64,000 nt of DNA from Duncaniella muris (GCF_003024805.1 NZ_PUEC01000018.1:1-64000); one strand, 5' to 3'; positions 48,257 through 56,774 are shown, counted from the stretch's first letter. The notes: generated by a model not told the origin, from the letters alone. Made by a program: numbers and translations.

Positions 48257-48947
48257 CATAGACATAAAGCGAGTACCCTTTCTCGATCATCTGTTTGATG
48301 AAGTTGTTGACAACAGCGTATGACTTACCGGAACCGGGAGTGCCGAGAACGATTGTCGCTCTGAATGGATTGACAATGTTTATCCACCCCTCGTTCCACC
48401 GTTTTTTGTAGTAGAATTTTGTGGGAAGGTTGATGGAATAGTCATTCGTAAGCAGGCGTGTTTCCTGCTGGAATGATTCATTCTCATCGTTGAAACGGTC
48501 GTCCATCATGTTATTTTTGAGCATACGACTCATCCATATTCCTCCCAAAAGGAGGCAAACATAGCCGGCAACTGTGGTCACGATGTAAGTAATTTGCCAA
48601 CCTAAACTCATCATCCACCAGTTGAAAAGGAACAGGACACCGCCAATGCCAATGATTATCCAAATTTGCTTCCACTTGATTTTCTCATTCTTGACACCTT
48701 TTGTTCCGAAACAAGAGAGAGCCAACAATAGAAGGGCCCACCATTTGGCATTCCATAGGTTGTTGTATAGACCTCCGGCTTCATTAAGTCCATTAAGGAT
48801 TTTCATTGTCTGGGCATGGAATACCCAATCGCCGATAAGGTTATGGCAGTACCAGTAGATTTGTGTGACCACAACGAGGATGCTAAGACCACGGATTAAA
48901 TCCATAATTTTAGCTAATGCCCGCAGGTCGTCCTCTTGCTGAGACAT
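48257..48947 (-). CDS. mobC: mobC exon 1: coupling protein, N-terminal part
   Basis: 691 nt from ATG 48947 (a TTG at 48959 extends the frame by four codons) to the G at 48257 that begins the split Asp codon. It encodes an N-terminal membrane domain with several helices and the motif YWYCH (the YWFCY motif of Bacteroides MobC), then the Walker A GTPGSGKS at residues 202-209. Exon 1 ends 21 residues after Walker A, so the unspliced product would be an inactive stub of about 240 residues ending GAPVKVVS. It starts 15 nt after the mobB stop. Confidence 0.93.
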
Positions 48948-48962
48948 TTTTATATACAATAT

Positions 48963-50191
48963 TTAGAATTTCGGTCGTTGACCGCGCTTCTTCTTCCGCT
49001 TCATGCGGCGTTTGAAATCCTCCTCATCAGCGTCAACTGTCGGACTGAGCTGAAACAGATCCAGACCGGGGAGAGAGTAATCATAGTCGTTACCGCTATC
49101 CTGATGCTGTTGAGTAGGAGCCGTGTTGGTTGATGTCTGCTGCTCCTGTGATTGATTTGTGTCATTATCCGGATTTGTCGATTCAACAATATCAGGAGTC
49201 CGGCTGACCTCATTATCTCCGGAGAATCGTTCATTAAGAGCATTGGCGGCATATTCCCTGCCAAGGCGAGAGCCATTCAGTACGGGATGTGTATCATGGT
49301 CTATGAATGTTGCGCCATAGATTCGTCCATCTTCAGTGTATCTCAATACAAGGTCGATGTTACGCTCTTTCAGTGCAGCAATAAATTCTTCCTTACTGTG
49401 AGATTCATTCAGTGCCTGAGCAACTCGCCTTCTTGTCTTTGCCACTGTCTCAGGAGTTATCTTCTGCTCGGAACGGTTGATTTTCTCGTGGACAGCATTA
49501 AGGCTGGTGAACTTGCCGAGGCGTGAAGCCTTGAACGGGTTACCAATCTTTCTGCCGTTTTCATCCAGTACAGAATAAACGATGCCATGATACTCCCTGC
49601 CATTGACTCTGCCATTGGTTTCCTCGGAGGTCAAGCCATAGAGCGACAACACAGCGTTGTATTCTCCCATTGTCCGGAATGAGTAACGGCTCATTATGAG
49701 CTTGACATTATTGGCAACCTGTCGTTTGACATCACCTGCATTGTAGTCAACTCTCCTTAATGGAGTGTCCGGATCCAGACGCTGACGCTCTGCCTTATGG
49801 AGATTGTATTTCTCCTCAATTTCGGTAGTTGCCTTCTTGCTTCGCCGATGGATGAAATCCATATTGAGCCTTTTCCCCTGTTCATTGACATTGACCGTCA
49901 CTATATGGATATGGTGTCGTTCAATGTCGGTGTGCTTATAGATTATGTAGGGCTGCTCACCAAAGCCGAGTTTGTCGAGATACTCGCTGGCAATGTTGGC
50001 GAGGTCGGAATCCGACAGCACATCATCTGGATGTGGATTAAGGGAGATATGGAGAACCGGCTTCTTGGTGCGTCCGGTCTTCGGCATGTAGTTTTTGAAA
50101 TCCTCCACCATTTCCGGAATGCCGATTTTTCCGTCAGGTGGCACATAAATCTTGTTAGTAGAGAGTACACGACCCTCCTCTTTGTTGATTT
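48963..50191 (-). CDS. mobB: mobB exon 2: relaxase, main part
   Basis: 1,229 nt, joined to the 61-nt exon 1 (52747-52807) to give a 429-residue relaxase that reads ...SYNGE-K-INKEEGRVLST.... The exon holds the metal-binding histidine motif YKHTDIERHHIHIVTV (HxDx4HxH type) and a long C-terminal region ending RRMKRKKKRGQRPKF. The relaxase nicks oriT and stays covalently attached to the transferred strand. The frame seems open to 50222, but bases 50192-50222 are intron. Next gene is mobC, 15 nt away. Confidence 0.92.
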
Positions 50192-52746
50192 GTAGGCTCG
50201 ACACCGGGGCGCCTTGCCGCATTTCTGCGGTAGGTTTCCCCGAGTCTGCCCCCGAACCGGACTTACACCTTTCAGCGTATCCGGCTCTCCATTGGTATAT
50301 ACTCTAACGCTCACTTTCTTTGATTTTGGCATAACACTCCGCACATACGGCTACCGTTTTACGGTGCCGATACAGCATCTGTCGCCCCCAAGGGGTATCG
50401 CCATTAACTGTCTTTAATGTGCGAACATGGTGCATAATGAGAGGTCCCTTGGTCCCACAGACTTCACATATGCAAGACCTTAGCCTATCCGCAAGGGTGG
50501 CTTTTGGAAGATACATTGTGCATGGGAGACGGTCACAGAAATCGAATTCTGACGGTTTTCGTCTTTTGAAACCTCCGTTGTATAGTGTACGAGTTCGGTC
50601 TTTCCCTTTCTCGTCTTTATAAGACACTGTGAACACCTTGTCTTTTTTATATTTGGCAAGGATGCCCTGCACAGTACTGTTAAGTTTCTGAGCAAGTGTC
50701 TTGTAAAGGCTATACGACATTATGTAGCCAAAACCTGCGCAGGCTTCGGAGGAGTTGTTGGCAAAACCGTAATAGTTGTAGAAACCTCTGATTTCAAGGT
50801 CATATTGAGCGACCATTTCATGTGGTTTCATTCCTATCATCGGGGTTCTTGCTTTCGGTTTCCAAACTTCTTTGCCTTTTTCTTGGGTAAATTTTACCGC
50901 TCCGAGTTCAATCAGTTTCTTTCTGACAGTTTCGGACGATAGATTTACTTTGACTACACCTACAAACATACGTTGGATGACACCTCGCTTGTTTCTTTTT
51001 GTATCATCCAATGTTTGGACGGTGATGTCAAAGCCAAGAAATTTTGCGTTCTCTGACGCATGGGTTATCAAGGTCTTTTCAGCGGATAGTTCAAGGAGCA
51101 GTTTTTCACTCATATATTGTGTGATGTCTGCCTTTATACTTTCGCTGTCGGCTTTCGACCCGATGACCCCAATCAAGAAGTCATCCGCATATCTGACATA
51201 TTGAAGTCTGCGATAGTTCGCATCCATCTGTAGCCCTGCGGGTACTGAAAGACATTTTGCCTGCAATTCCTTAATCCGTTCAAACAAGCAGGCTTTCACC
51301 GTCTCATCTGTTTCGGATTTCCATTTCTTGCGCACTTTCGCGAGTTTCTTGTTAAGACTGTCGTATTCGGGATTTACCTTACGTTTATTCCCTTTCTTGA
51401 AATTTTCAGCGTATTCTGCCATGTATTTATCGAATTGGTCGAGGTAAATATTGGCGAGAATAGGGCTCACAATACCACCTTGCGGTGCTCCCGAATAGGT
51501 GTTGTGATAGTGCCAAATCTCAAGATAACCTGCACGGAGAAATTTCCATATCAGACGGATAAACCGCTCGTCGGCAATACGCTTACGGAGTATGTCCACA
51601 AGTACAGAGTGGTCAATGTTGTCGAAGAAGCCTTTTATGTCCCCTTCGATAAACCACCTGCTACCCGTGAACCGTTTCTGAAGACTGTTCAGTGCGGTGT
51701 GGCAGCTTCGGGATGGTCTGAAGCCATGTGAGGTATCCTCAAAGTATCCCTCATAGATAGCTTCCAAAATCATCCTTGCCACCTCTTGCACCAGTTTATC
51801 TTCGATTGTAGGTATGCCGAGAGGTCGGAGTTTTCCGTTTTTCTTAGGAATATAGACCCTCTTTGCAGGGTTAGGAATGTAACTCTCATCTTTTAGCGAA
51901 GAGATAAGAGCGTTGATTCTCTCCAGCGACATTCCATCTATGGTCTTTCCGTCCGAGCCGGGTGTCATGTTGCCAGGCTTGGATTTTATGCGCTCATACG
52001 CTACCATAAACAGTTCTTCGTTGAAGAACAATCGGTAAAGCCGCTCATACTTGTAGTCAGCATCGCTACTGTGTGAGCATAGAGTGTTCAATATTATCTC
52101 TGGATTTCTCATACGTCTCTCACGTTATCCGTTGATTACATTGAAGATACCAACTGCGTCCCTTTGCCATGTACAGGGCGTTACCCTGCTCGGACTACTA
52201 TGGACGCTCCGTTGCCATGTCGGATATTCAGAACCGAAGTCCATAGCCTTGCGGCATTCCGATTTAGGCAATCTCCGTTTAGCACGCATAACAACTATTG
52301 GCACGACTGACTGTCGGATGCGACTTTCACCTTTTTCTCCGCTTATTGCGGTCTCGCCGTGGTAAGTTCCAGCCGTGTCAACGCGAGAAGATAGACACGG
52401 TGCCACGGGATGGCGTAAATAGCTACCTTCCGCCACCGTCACAACTGATACCGATAGATTATCGTTCAACCATTCAGGCTTCATCCTTATGTCAGTCTTT
52501 TTCCCTTGCAGCTCAGTCGCAACATGGTAGTTAGTTGACTTGCCGCTTCTCCGAAGTGCTATGTTCCCCCTAAGGATTTCTCCGCAGGGTAAGTCGGATG
52601 GGAATAGATAATATAACATAGTTAAACTTTGTTATTTGGTTGTTAACAACTGTTTGTTGGGGTGATTTTACCCCAATATGTTATTTGGAACACTTATCTA
52701 ACCTCTTGCCAAAGAGGTATTTGTTATGCGACCATTACGGACGCAC
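50192..52746 (-). mobile_element. Group II intron 2, inserted in mobB
   Basis: 2,555 nt. The 5' end is GTGCGTCCG at 52746; 34-nt domain V at 50287-50254 (GAGCCGGATACGC ... GTCCGGTTC), nearly the same as in intron 1; 3' end AGCCTAC at 50192. The ORF (50304-52112) is in domain IV after 634 nt of RNA. Splicing joins GGA-GAG-A to AA-ATC and restores the relaxase. It is the same lineage as intron 1: same ends, nearly identical domain V, colinear ORF with YADD at the same residue, but clearly diverged in sequence. The exon junction differs (GGAGAGA versus TCTATG), so the two recognise different target sites. Confidence 0.9.
50304..52112 (-). CDS. ltrA: Group II intron reverse transcriptase/maturase 2
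   Basis: 602 residues, colinear with maturase 1 and by eye about two-thirds identical in the RT region: PKKNGKLRPLGIP, HGFRPSRSCHTA, IEGDIKGFFDNID, APQGGIVSPILANIYLDQ, YADD at 308-311. The X domain follows. The C-terminal HNH region keeps CEVCG and MHHVRTL, but its last part is CAECYAKIKESER, lacking the CxxCH..H of maturase 1, so DNA cleavage may be impaired. Splicing and RT activity should not be affected. Confidence 0.95.
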   Translation of the reverse strand: MRNPEIILNTLCSHSSDADYKYERLYRLFFNEELFMVAYERIKSKPGNMTPGSDGKTIDGMSLERINALISSLKDESYIPNPAKRVYIPKKNGKLRPLGIPTIEDKLVQEVARMILEAIYEGYFEDTSHGFRPSRSCHTALNSLQKRFTGSRWFIEGDIKGFFDNIDHSVLVDILRKRIADERFIRLIWKFLRAGYLEIWHYHNTYSGAPQGGIVSPILANIYLDQFDKYMAEYAENFKKGNKRKVNPEYDSLNKKLAKVRKKWKSETDETVKACLFERIKELQAKCLSVPAGLQMDANYRRLQYVRYADDFLIGVIGSKADSESIKADITQYMSEKLLLELSAEKTLITHASENAKFLGFDITVQTLDDTKRNKRGVIQRMFVGVVKVNLSSETVRKKLIELGAVKFTQEKGKEVWKPKARTPMIGMKPHEMVAQYDLEIRGFYNYYGFANNSSEACAGFGYIMSYSLYKTLAQKLNSTVQGILAKYKKDKVFTVSYKDEKGKDRTRTLYNGGFKRRKPSEFDFCDRLPCTMYLPKATLADRLRSCICEVCGTKGPLIMHHVRTLKTVNGDTPWGRQMLYRHRKTVAVCAECYAKIKESER

Positions 52747-52807
52747 TCTCTCCGTTGTATGAGAGTGCGCCGTACAGACTGCTGCCTACTGAGATTTTTG
52801 CGACCAT
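52747..52807 (-). CDS. mobB: mobB exon 1: first 20 codons of the relaxase
   Basis: 61 nt reading MVAKISVGSSLYGALSYNGE plus one base. This is the conserved N-terminus of Bacteroides relaxases, containing the Tyr residues of motif I (SSLYGALSYN). It begins at ATG 52807 and is too short to appear as an ORF. It overlaps the end of mobA by 22 nt in another frame, so translation is coupled. Immediately after the last base the intron begins with GTGCG. Without splicing the relaxase would lose this motif. Confidence 0.9.
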
Positions 52808-53211
52808 TGGTTGCGCATATCCTCAGTAAGTGCAAGGACTTTGGCGGTGACAGCCGCCAGTTCCTTCGTTTCTTTTTCAAGACGGTAGAGCAATGTCATT
52901 GCCTTTTTCTCGGAGAATCCTGCTTTGAGTTCCCTCACCACAATGTTGTAGTTGACGCCGATATTGCGGTATTCGGCAAACAGGGCTGAAAGTTTGGTGA
53001 GATAATCGAGCATTGTCTTGTCAATTTTATGCACCTTGAAAGTCTTTCCAAAGACCAGTCCCTTGATGAAAGTAGCCTTGACGCTTTCCCCGGCAAGCTC
53101 CATCATGCGGATAAGTTTGTCATATTCGAGGTCATCAAAACGGACTTTAACGCAGTTGCAGCACTTGTTGGCGACCGGAGGTCGGCCACCTTTATTGAAA
53201 TTTTCTGCCAT
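52786..53211 (-). CDS. mobA: Relaxosome accessory protein MobA
   Basis: 141 residues. Starts MAENFNKGGRPPVANKC, the GGRP opening and CVKVRFDDLEYDKLIRMMELAG ribbon-helix-helix-like segment of Bacteroides MobA/MobC-type accessory proteins, followed by YRNIGVNYN and a coiled coil. It binds oriT and helps the relaxase open it. First gene of mobA-mobB-mobC, downstream of the hairpin cluster. It overlaps mobB exon 1 by 22 nt. Confidence 0.88.
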   Translation of the reverse strand: MAENFNKGGRPPVANKCCNCVKVRFDDLEYDKLIRMMELAGESVKATFIKGLVFGKTFKVHKIDKTMLDYLTKLSALFAEYRNIGVNYNIVVRELKAGFSEKKAMTLLYRLEKETKELAAVTAKVLALTEDMRNQWSQKSQ

Positions 53212-53264
53212 AACAGAACGGGGTTGAAAGTGACGTATGGCGTTTTTTGTAGCCGACGGCAGGT

Positions 53265-53387
53265 CTATTCAAGGTAAATGCGACTTCGGAGCATTTACCT
53301 TGAATAGCAAGGTCGTTTTGTGGGTACCCGGTTCCCCAAAACCTTTACAGACCCTGTAAAGACACCTTGCTATGTTCTTGTGAACAT
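53265..53387. other. Hairpin cluster, probable oriT
   Basis: 54 nt upstream of mobA are three inverted repeats in a row: a perfect 17-bp one (53265-53281 with 53291-53307, 9-nt loop), TTTACAG-ACC-CTGTAAA (53344-53360), and ATGTTC-TTGT-GAACAT (53372-53387), plus the palindrome GGGTACCC near 53320. This is the composition and location of a Bacteroides oriT. The nic site was not identified. Confidence 0.6.
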
Positions 53388-53492
53388 CCGATATAATATA
53401 AGGAAGTGGATTTTGGATTGATGTATATCAGAATCCGTGTTTTTCATTCGCTCCTGCCTGATTTTCGGCTGCGTCATGCGCTATTGCTCTTA

Positions 53493-53525
53493 CAAAGATA
53501 CGACATGGAGACCCCCAAATGCAAA
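53493..53525 (-). promoter_or_regulatory. Promoter of the mob operon
   Basis: On the minus strand TTTG (53525-53522), 21 nt, TATCTTTG (53500-53493). The transcript would read through the hairpin cluster into mobA. Confidence 0.65.
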
Positions 53526-53654
53526 TTTTAGACCCTCTTGGAAGCACTTTTTTGAAAACAGAGATCAATCAAGTTGTTGCCACCTCACCAAAACCTTCAA
53601 ATATGCAATGAATCCGAGGCTTCCTCATAGGCGGAAATAAGCGGAAATAAGGGT

Positions 53655-53714
53655 ACTTTATGCGGTCGAGCTATGCAAATATTTGGAAATCCAATAACTC
53701 AGGCAGTAACTTTG
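53655..53714 (+). promoter_or_regulatory. Promoter module A with conserved upstream element
   Basis: Element ACTTTATGCGGTCGAGCTAT (53655-53674), 7 nt, TTTG (53682-53685), 21 nt, TAACTTTG (53707-53714). Upstream lies a tandem GCGGAAATAA x2 (53631-53650). It points right toward a 460-nt AT-rich stretch with no gene, then module B. Confidence 0.7.
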
Positions 53715-54175
53715 CAACGTGTTCGATTGACAGACCGACTTCCAAGACGTTCAATATACTAATCTTCGGAACGATTCTTCGACCGTCAGTTATATCTTTT
53801 GAATAATTTATCCGACAATCGCCTGACCATATATAAAACGGATAGTTCAACAATTAGATTATTTTGCCGACTACCATACAGTTCATACTATCTACCTTTG
53901 GAACTGCTTATTGTTAAGTCAATAGAATATTTAATCGTTAGATCTAACTAATTAAATATCGGTCAATCGAAAATTCGGAATGTAGATTGATACATTGATT
54001 TGTCCTCCGATAAATCTATTTATTGAACTATATATTACTAAGTTCCTCGGGTACACAATTCCTCAATTCCCAATGGGCAGATGTCCATCGTGAGCAATTA
54101 AAGGAATACCCAAAACTATTTTCAGCCGCTCATCAGCGGAGTCAACAACAAGCGGAAAAACGCGACCAAAACATG
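53715..54175 (+). other. AT-rich gene-free stretch between promoter modules A and B
   Basis: About 460 nt with stops in all plus-strand frames. I see no coding potential, no strong hairpin, and no known RNA. If module A is active, this is leader RNA or a small non-coding transcript. Confidence 0.4.
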
Positions 54176-54235
54176 ACTTTATGCGGTTGAGCTATCTGAA
54201 AATTTGGAATACGGAACTTGTGGGTTGTAATTTTG
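54176..54235 (+). promoter_or_regulatory. Promoter module B with conserved upstream element (tra operon)
   Basis: Element ACTTTATGCGGTTGAGCTAT (54176-54195), identical to module A at 19 of 20 bases, 7 nt, TTTG (54203-54206), 21 nt, TAATTTTG (54228-54235). It leads into traA after a leader of about 320 nt. Confidence 0.72.
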
Positions 54236-54361
54236 CAGAGCATTCCAGCCGATGGAAACATCCGTGCGTTCAAGAGAATGGATATAGGAACAGCGACGGC
54301 CCGCTCCTGAATCTGAAATGCGAACAAAAAAACAACTCACAGCTGACACGATGACGACAAA

Positions 54362-54433
54362 ATGGTAACCGCAGAGTTCAAAACAGTTACCAAGCGGGAC
54401 TGCACGTCAGGGGCCATTGAAAGTCAGAAGTAA
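54362..54433 (+). CDS. Possible 23-residue leader peptide upstream of traA
   Basis: ATG to TAA, peptide starting MVTAEFKTVTKRDCTSG. GGGGCC in its end can pair with GGCATCCCC just after its stop, directly followed by ACTTTTTATTA, which resembles an attenuator. There is no evidence it is translated; the frame may be chance. Confidence 0.25.
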   Translation: MVTAEFKTVTKRDCTSGAIESQK

Positions 54434-54558
54434 GGCATCCCCACTTTTTATTATCAACTGAGACACAGACGAAAGGGACGGTTAACAATTACCCGGATTG
54501 ATAATCGGAACTTGCGCCTCAGGCTCGCTTTGTGTCTGAACATCAACAAAAAACATGA

Positions 54559-55314
54559 ATGAAAGAACCCAAATTCGTGGCTTTCTCCACTCAGAAAGGT
54601 GGAGCGGGCAAAACAACCCTTACAGTAACGATGGCAAGTTACCTTTACTACTGCATGGGCTTGAAAATTATCGTGGTTGACTGCGACTATCCGCAGTACA
54701 GCATAAACGATATGCGTGAAAGGGAGAAGATGTTGCTGGAATTAAGTCCGGCATTCAAAAAGACCTTCTCCGACACCCTGCTCCGTACAAAGCTCAAGCC
54801 TTTCCCTGTTCTTGTATGTCCTCCTGAAGAGGCTATGAAGAAAGTCAGGGAATTGATCGAGGAAGGCGAAGATGTTGACATCGTATTCTTCGACTTGCCC
54901 GGAACGGTCAACAACCGTGGCGTAGTGAATGTGGTGAACTGCATGGATATGGTGGTCGTTCCCATCGCCGCCGACAATGTTGTCCTTGAAAGCTCGCTCG
55001 CCTTCGCTCTCAAATTACAGGAATGGCTCACGACAGGCCGCTCTCAGATTAAAGGGCTTTATATGCTCTGGAATATGATGGATGCCCGTGAGAAAACTGA
55101 CTTATACGACCGCTATGAGAAGTTATTTGAAGAGTTGGGACTGGCAACACTTCGGACAAAAGTACCGGATACAAAAAAGTATCGCCGTGAGGGTTCAGAA
55201 ACCCTTGAAAGGGCGGTTTTTCGCTCCACGGTCATGCCTCCGGACAAGACGCTGCTTAAAGGCACACGTCTCACTGAACTTGCGGATGAGATTCTCAAAA
55301 TCCTCAAAGACTAA
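54559..55314 (+). CDS. traA: ParA-family ATPase TraA
   Basis: 251 residues. Deviant Walker A at the N-terminus (STQKGGAGKTTLTVTMASYL), the DCDYPQYS switch, and Walker B-like IVFFDLPGT. It is the first gene of the tra operon in CTnDOT-type elements. ParA ATPases position DNA or protein complexes; the role in transfer is not known. Ten nt separate it from traB. Confidence 0.88.
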   Translation: MKEPKFVAFSTQKGGAGKTTLTVTMASYLYYCMGLKIIVVDCDYPQYSINDMREREKMLLELSPAFKKTFSDTLLRTKLKPFPVLVCPPEEAMKKVRELIEEGEDVDIVFFDLPGTVNNRGVVNVVNCMDMVVVPIAADNVVLESSLAFALKLQEWLTTGRSQIKGLYMLWNMMDAREKTDLYDRYEKLFEELGLATLRTKVPDTKKYRREGSETLERAVFRSTVMPPDKTLLKGTRLTELADEILKILKD

Positions 55315-55323
55315 GCCTGAGCC

Positions 55324-55707
55324 ATGTCGAAGGTATATGAATCGGATGTAGATCCCGATGAGTTCATCCGCAGTTTCCGCGAGGAGTCCTCCCAGTCAAC
55401 CGTGAAGAAAGAGAATGAGAATAAAGCAGAAACACCGACCAGACCTTCGGACTCCAAACGTAGGAAAGTGCAATCGCAACCTTTACCGGAAGAAGATGAA
55501 TATCTGGATACTTTTGTAAGGAATATGGAACACATGCGCCCTTTATGCAAATATCTTATGGTTGACATCCATCCCGACTTTATCCGGAAAATCAAGCGTG
55601 TGCTGTCTTACGAAACAGGACCGGTATGTTCTACCAAAGCCTATATCAACAACGTGCTTGCCGAGCATTTTCGGCAGTATGAAAACTTCATAAATAAACG
55701 ACAATAG
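55324..55707 (+). CDS. traB: TraB, DUF3408 protein
   Basis: 127 residues: disordered charged N-terminal half (about 1-65), then a DUF3408 helical domain (MVDIHPDFIRKIKRVLSYETGPVCSTKAYINNVLAEHF) with ribbon-helix-helix character. Follows the ParA gene as in par-like operons, so it may be the DNA-binding partner of TraA; inference. Confidence 0.75.
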   Translation: MSKVYESDVDPDEFIRSFREESSQSTVKKENENKAETPTRPSDSKRRKVQSQPLPEEDEYLDTFVRNMEHMRPLCKYLMVDIHPDFIRKIKRVLSYETGPVCSTKAYINNVLAEHFRQYENFINKRQ

Positions 55708-55710
55708 AAT

Positions 55711-56013
55711 ATGTCACATAAAGTAACAATCAAAGTCTCGCCCGACATTGTCGAGGCGGAGTTAAAAACGGCAGACCCTGAACAGGTAGCATACGTTAGC
55801 AAATATCTTACCCGCTCAAACTGCCCGACCCATGTCAAAGTTCATGTCACGGCGGAGGTCCACAGAGTGCTTTCGCTGATGGTTGCAGCAAACGCTCAGA
55901 CAGGAGCGACAATCGGTGGGTATCTTACAGCCATCGTCCTCGACCACTTTGCAAAGAATGCGGATTTAATGAAGCGCATATTTGAAGATAGCCGTGAGGA
56001 GCTGTTCCTATGA
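55711..56013 (+). CDS. traC: TraC, DUF3408-like protein
   Basis: 100 residues. The C-terminal half resembles the fold of the preceding protein (HVKVHVTAEVHRVLSLMVAANAQTGATIGGYLTAIVLDHF). A second small DNA-binding-type protein in the operon. Its stop overlaps the traD start by 4 nt. Confidence 0.72.
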   Translation: MSHKVTIKVSPDIVEAELKTADPEQVAYVSKYLTRSNCPTHVKVHVTAEVHRVLSLMVAANAQTGATIGGYLTAIVLDHFAKNADLMKRIFEDSREELFL

Positions 56014-56774
56014 CAGTATTTTTAGTATTAGCTTTGCTGGCAAGCAATATCTTCCTTGCCAAAATGCTGTTGTCAAAGGACACAAAGAAGACAAGTGAAC
56101 CTTCGGACATAGCAGAGAATAATGTATCGGAGGAAACGGCTGAAAAAAAATACATACCCGATACGAATAATTCTCTTGATGAAAAAGTCGCCGCAGTTGT
56201 AGGAGAAAGCAAATATGACCCTGACACATATAAGAAGATTGTGGAAGAGGTTGTAAAGGAGGTCGTCCCCTTGATAATTGAGGAGTACGGCAGTTATGCC
56301 GATGCAGGATTGCCGGAACCTCCAATCAAGGAAAATACCGGCGTTGTTCCTGTTGAAAAACTGGATGAGGTTTTCTCAAACAAGACTGTTGCCGACATTA
56401 CGGGGGAAACTCCGGAACCGACAGAACCCCGTGCTGATGGAATAGACTTCAATGACATCAACACAACCATGAATGTCCTAAAAGAAAAGTCAGACAATCC
56501 GGAGGATTTGGTGATTGCCCAACGCACGCTTCAAGAATTGGAGGGCACTATCATTAAGGAGGAAATTTCTCTCGATCCCGTCATAAAAAAGCGGATTATG
56601 CTTATCGAACTTCATCTGCCAAAGAAAGATGAAGAATCAAATGAACAACCCACTACGTCAACAATGGATGAGGATGAAACAGTGGAACAGCAAACTAAAC
56701 CCAAAAAGATCCTTTTCCACGCTGACATCGACACCTCAGACATTGATGCAATTGATTTCAATGTCTATCATTGA
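56010..56774 (+). CDS. traD: TraD, anchored conjugation protein
   Basis: 254 residues: one N-terminal hydrophobic segment (MTVFLVLALLASNIFLAKMLL), then a very acidic, low-complexity region. Size, position and layout match TraD of Bacteroides conjugative elements. Function unknown. ATGA overlap with traC. Confidence 0.7.
   Translation: MTVFLVLALLASNIFLAKMLLSKDTKKTSEPSDIAENNVSEETAEKKYIPDTNNSLDEKVAAVVGESKYDPDTYKKIVEEVVKEVVPLIIEEYGSYADAGLPEPPIKENTGVVPVEKLDEVFSNKTVADITGETPEPTEPRADGIDFNDINTTMNVLKEKSDNPEDLVIAQRTLQELEGTIIKEEISLDPVIKKRIMLIELHLPKKDEESNEQPTTSTMDEDETVEQQTKPKKILFHADIDTSDIDAIDFNVYH

Noticed and set aside
50192-50222. Relaxase start at 50222 (MRQGAPVSSLQ...)
   Set aside because: These bases are the end of intron domain VI. 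The real N-terminus is exon 1 at 52747-52807.
45882-52112. The two reverse transcriptases as retrons or diversity-generating elements
   Set aside because: YADD plus X domain plus HNH, 34-nt domain V, GTGCG 5' ends and exact exon rejoining identify group II introns. No msr/msd or template/variable repeats were seen.
53671-53853. 60-codon minus-strand frame in the mob-tra gap
   Set aside because: It overlaps promoter module A and has no recognisable domain; it looks like a chance frame in AT-rich DNA.
54559-55314. TraA as a chromosomal or plasmid partition ParA
   Set aside because: No ParB or parS nearby; it is the first gene of a complete tra operon, as in CTnDOT-type elements.
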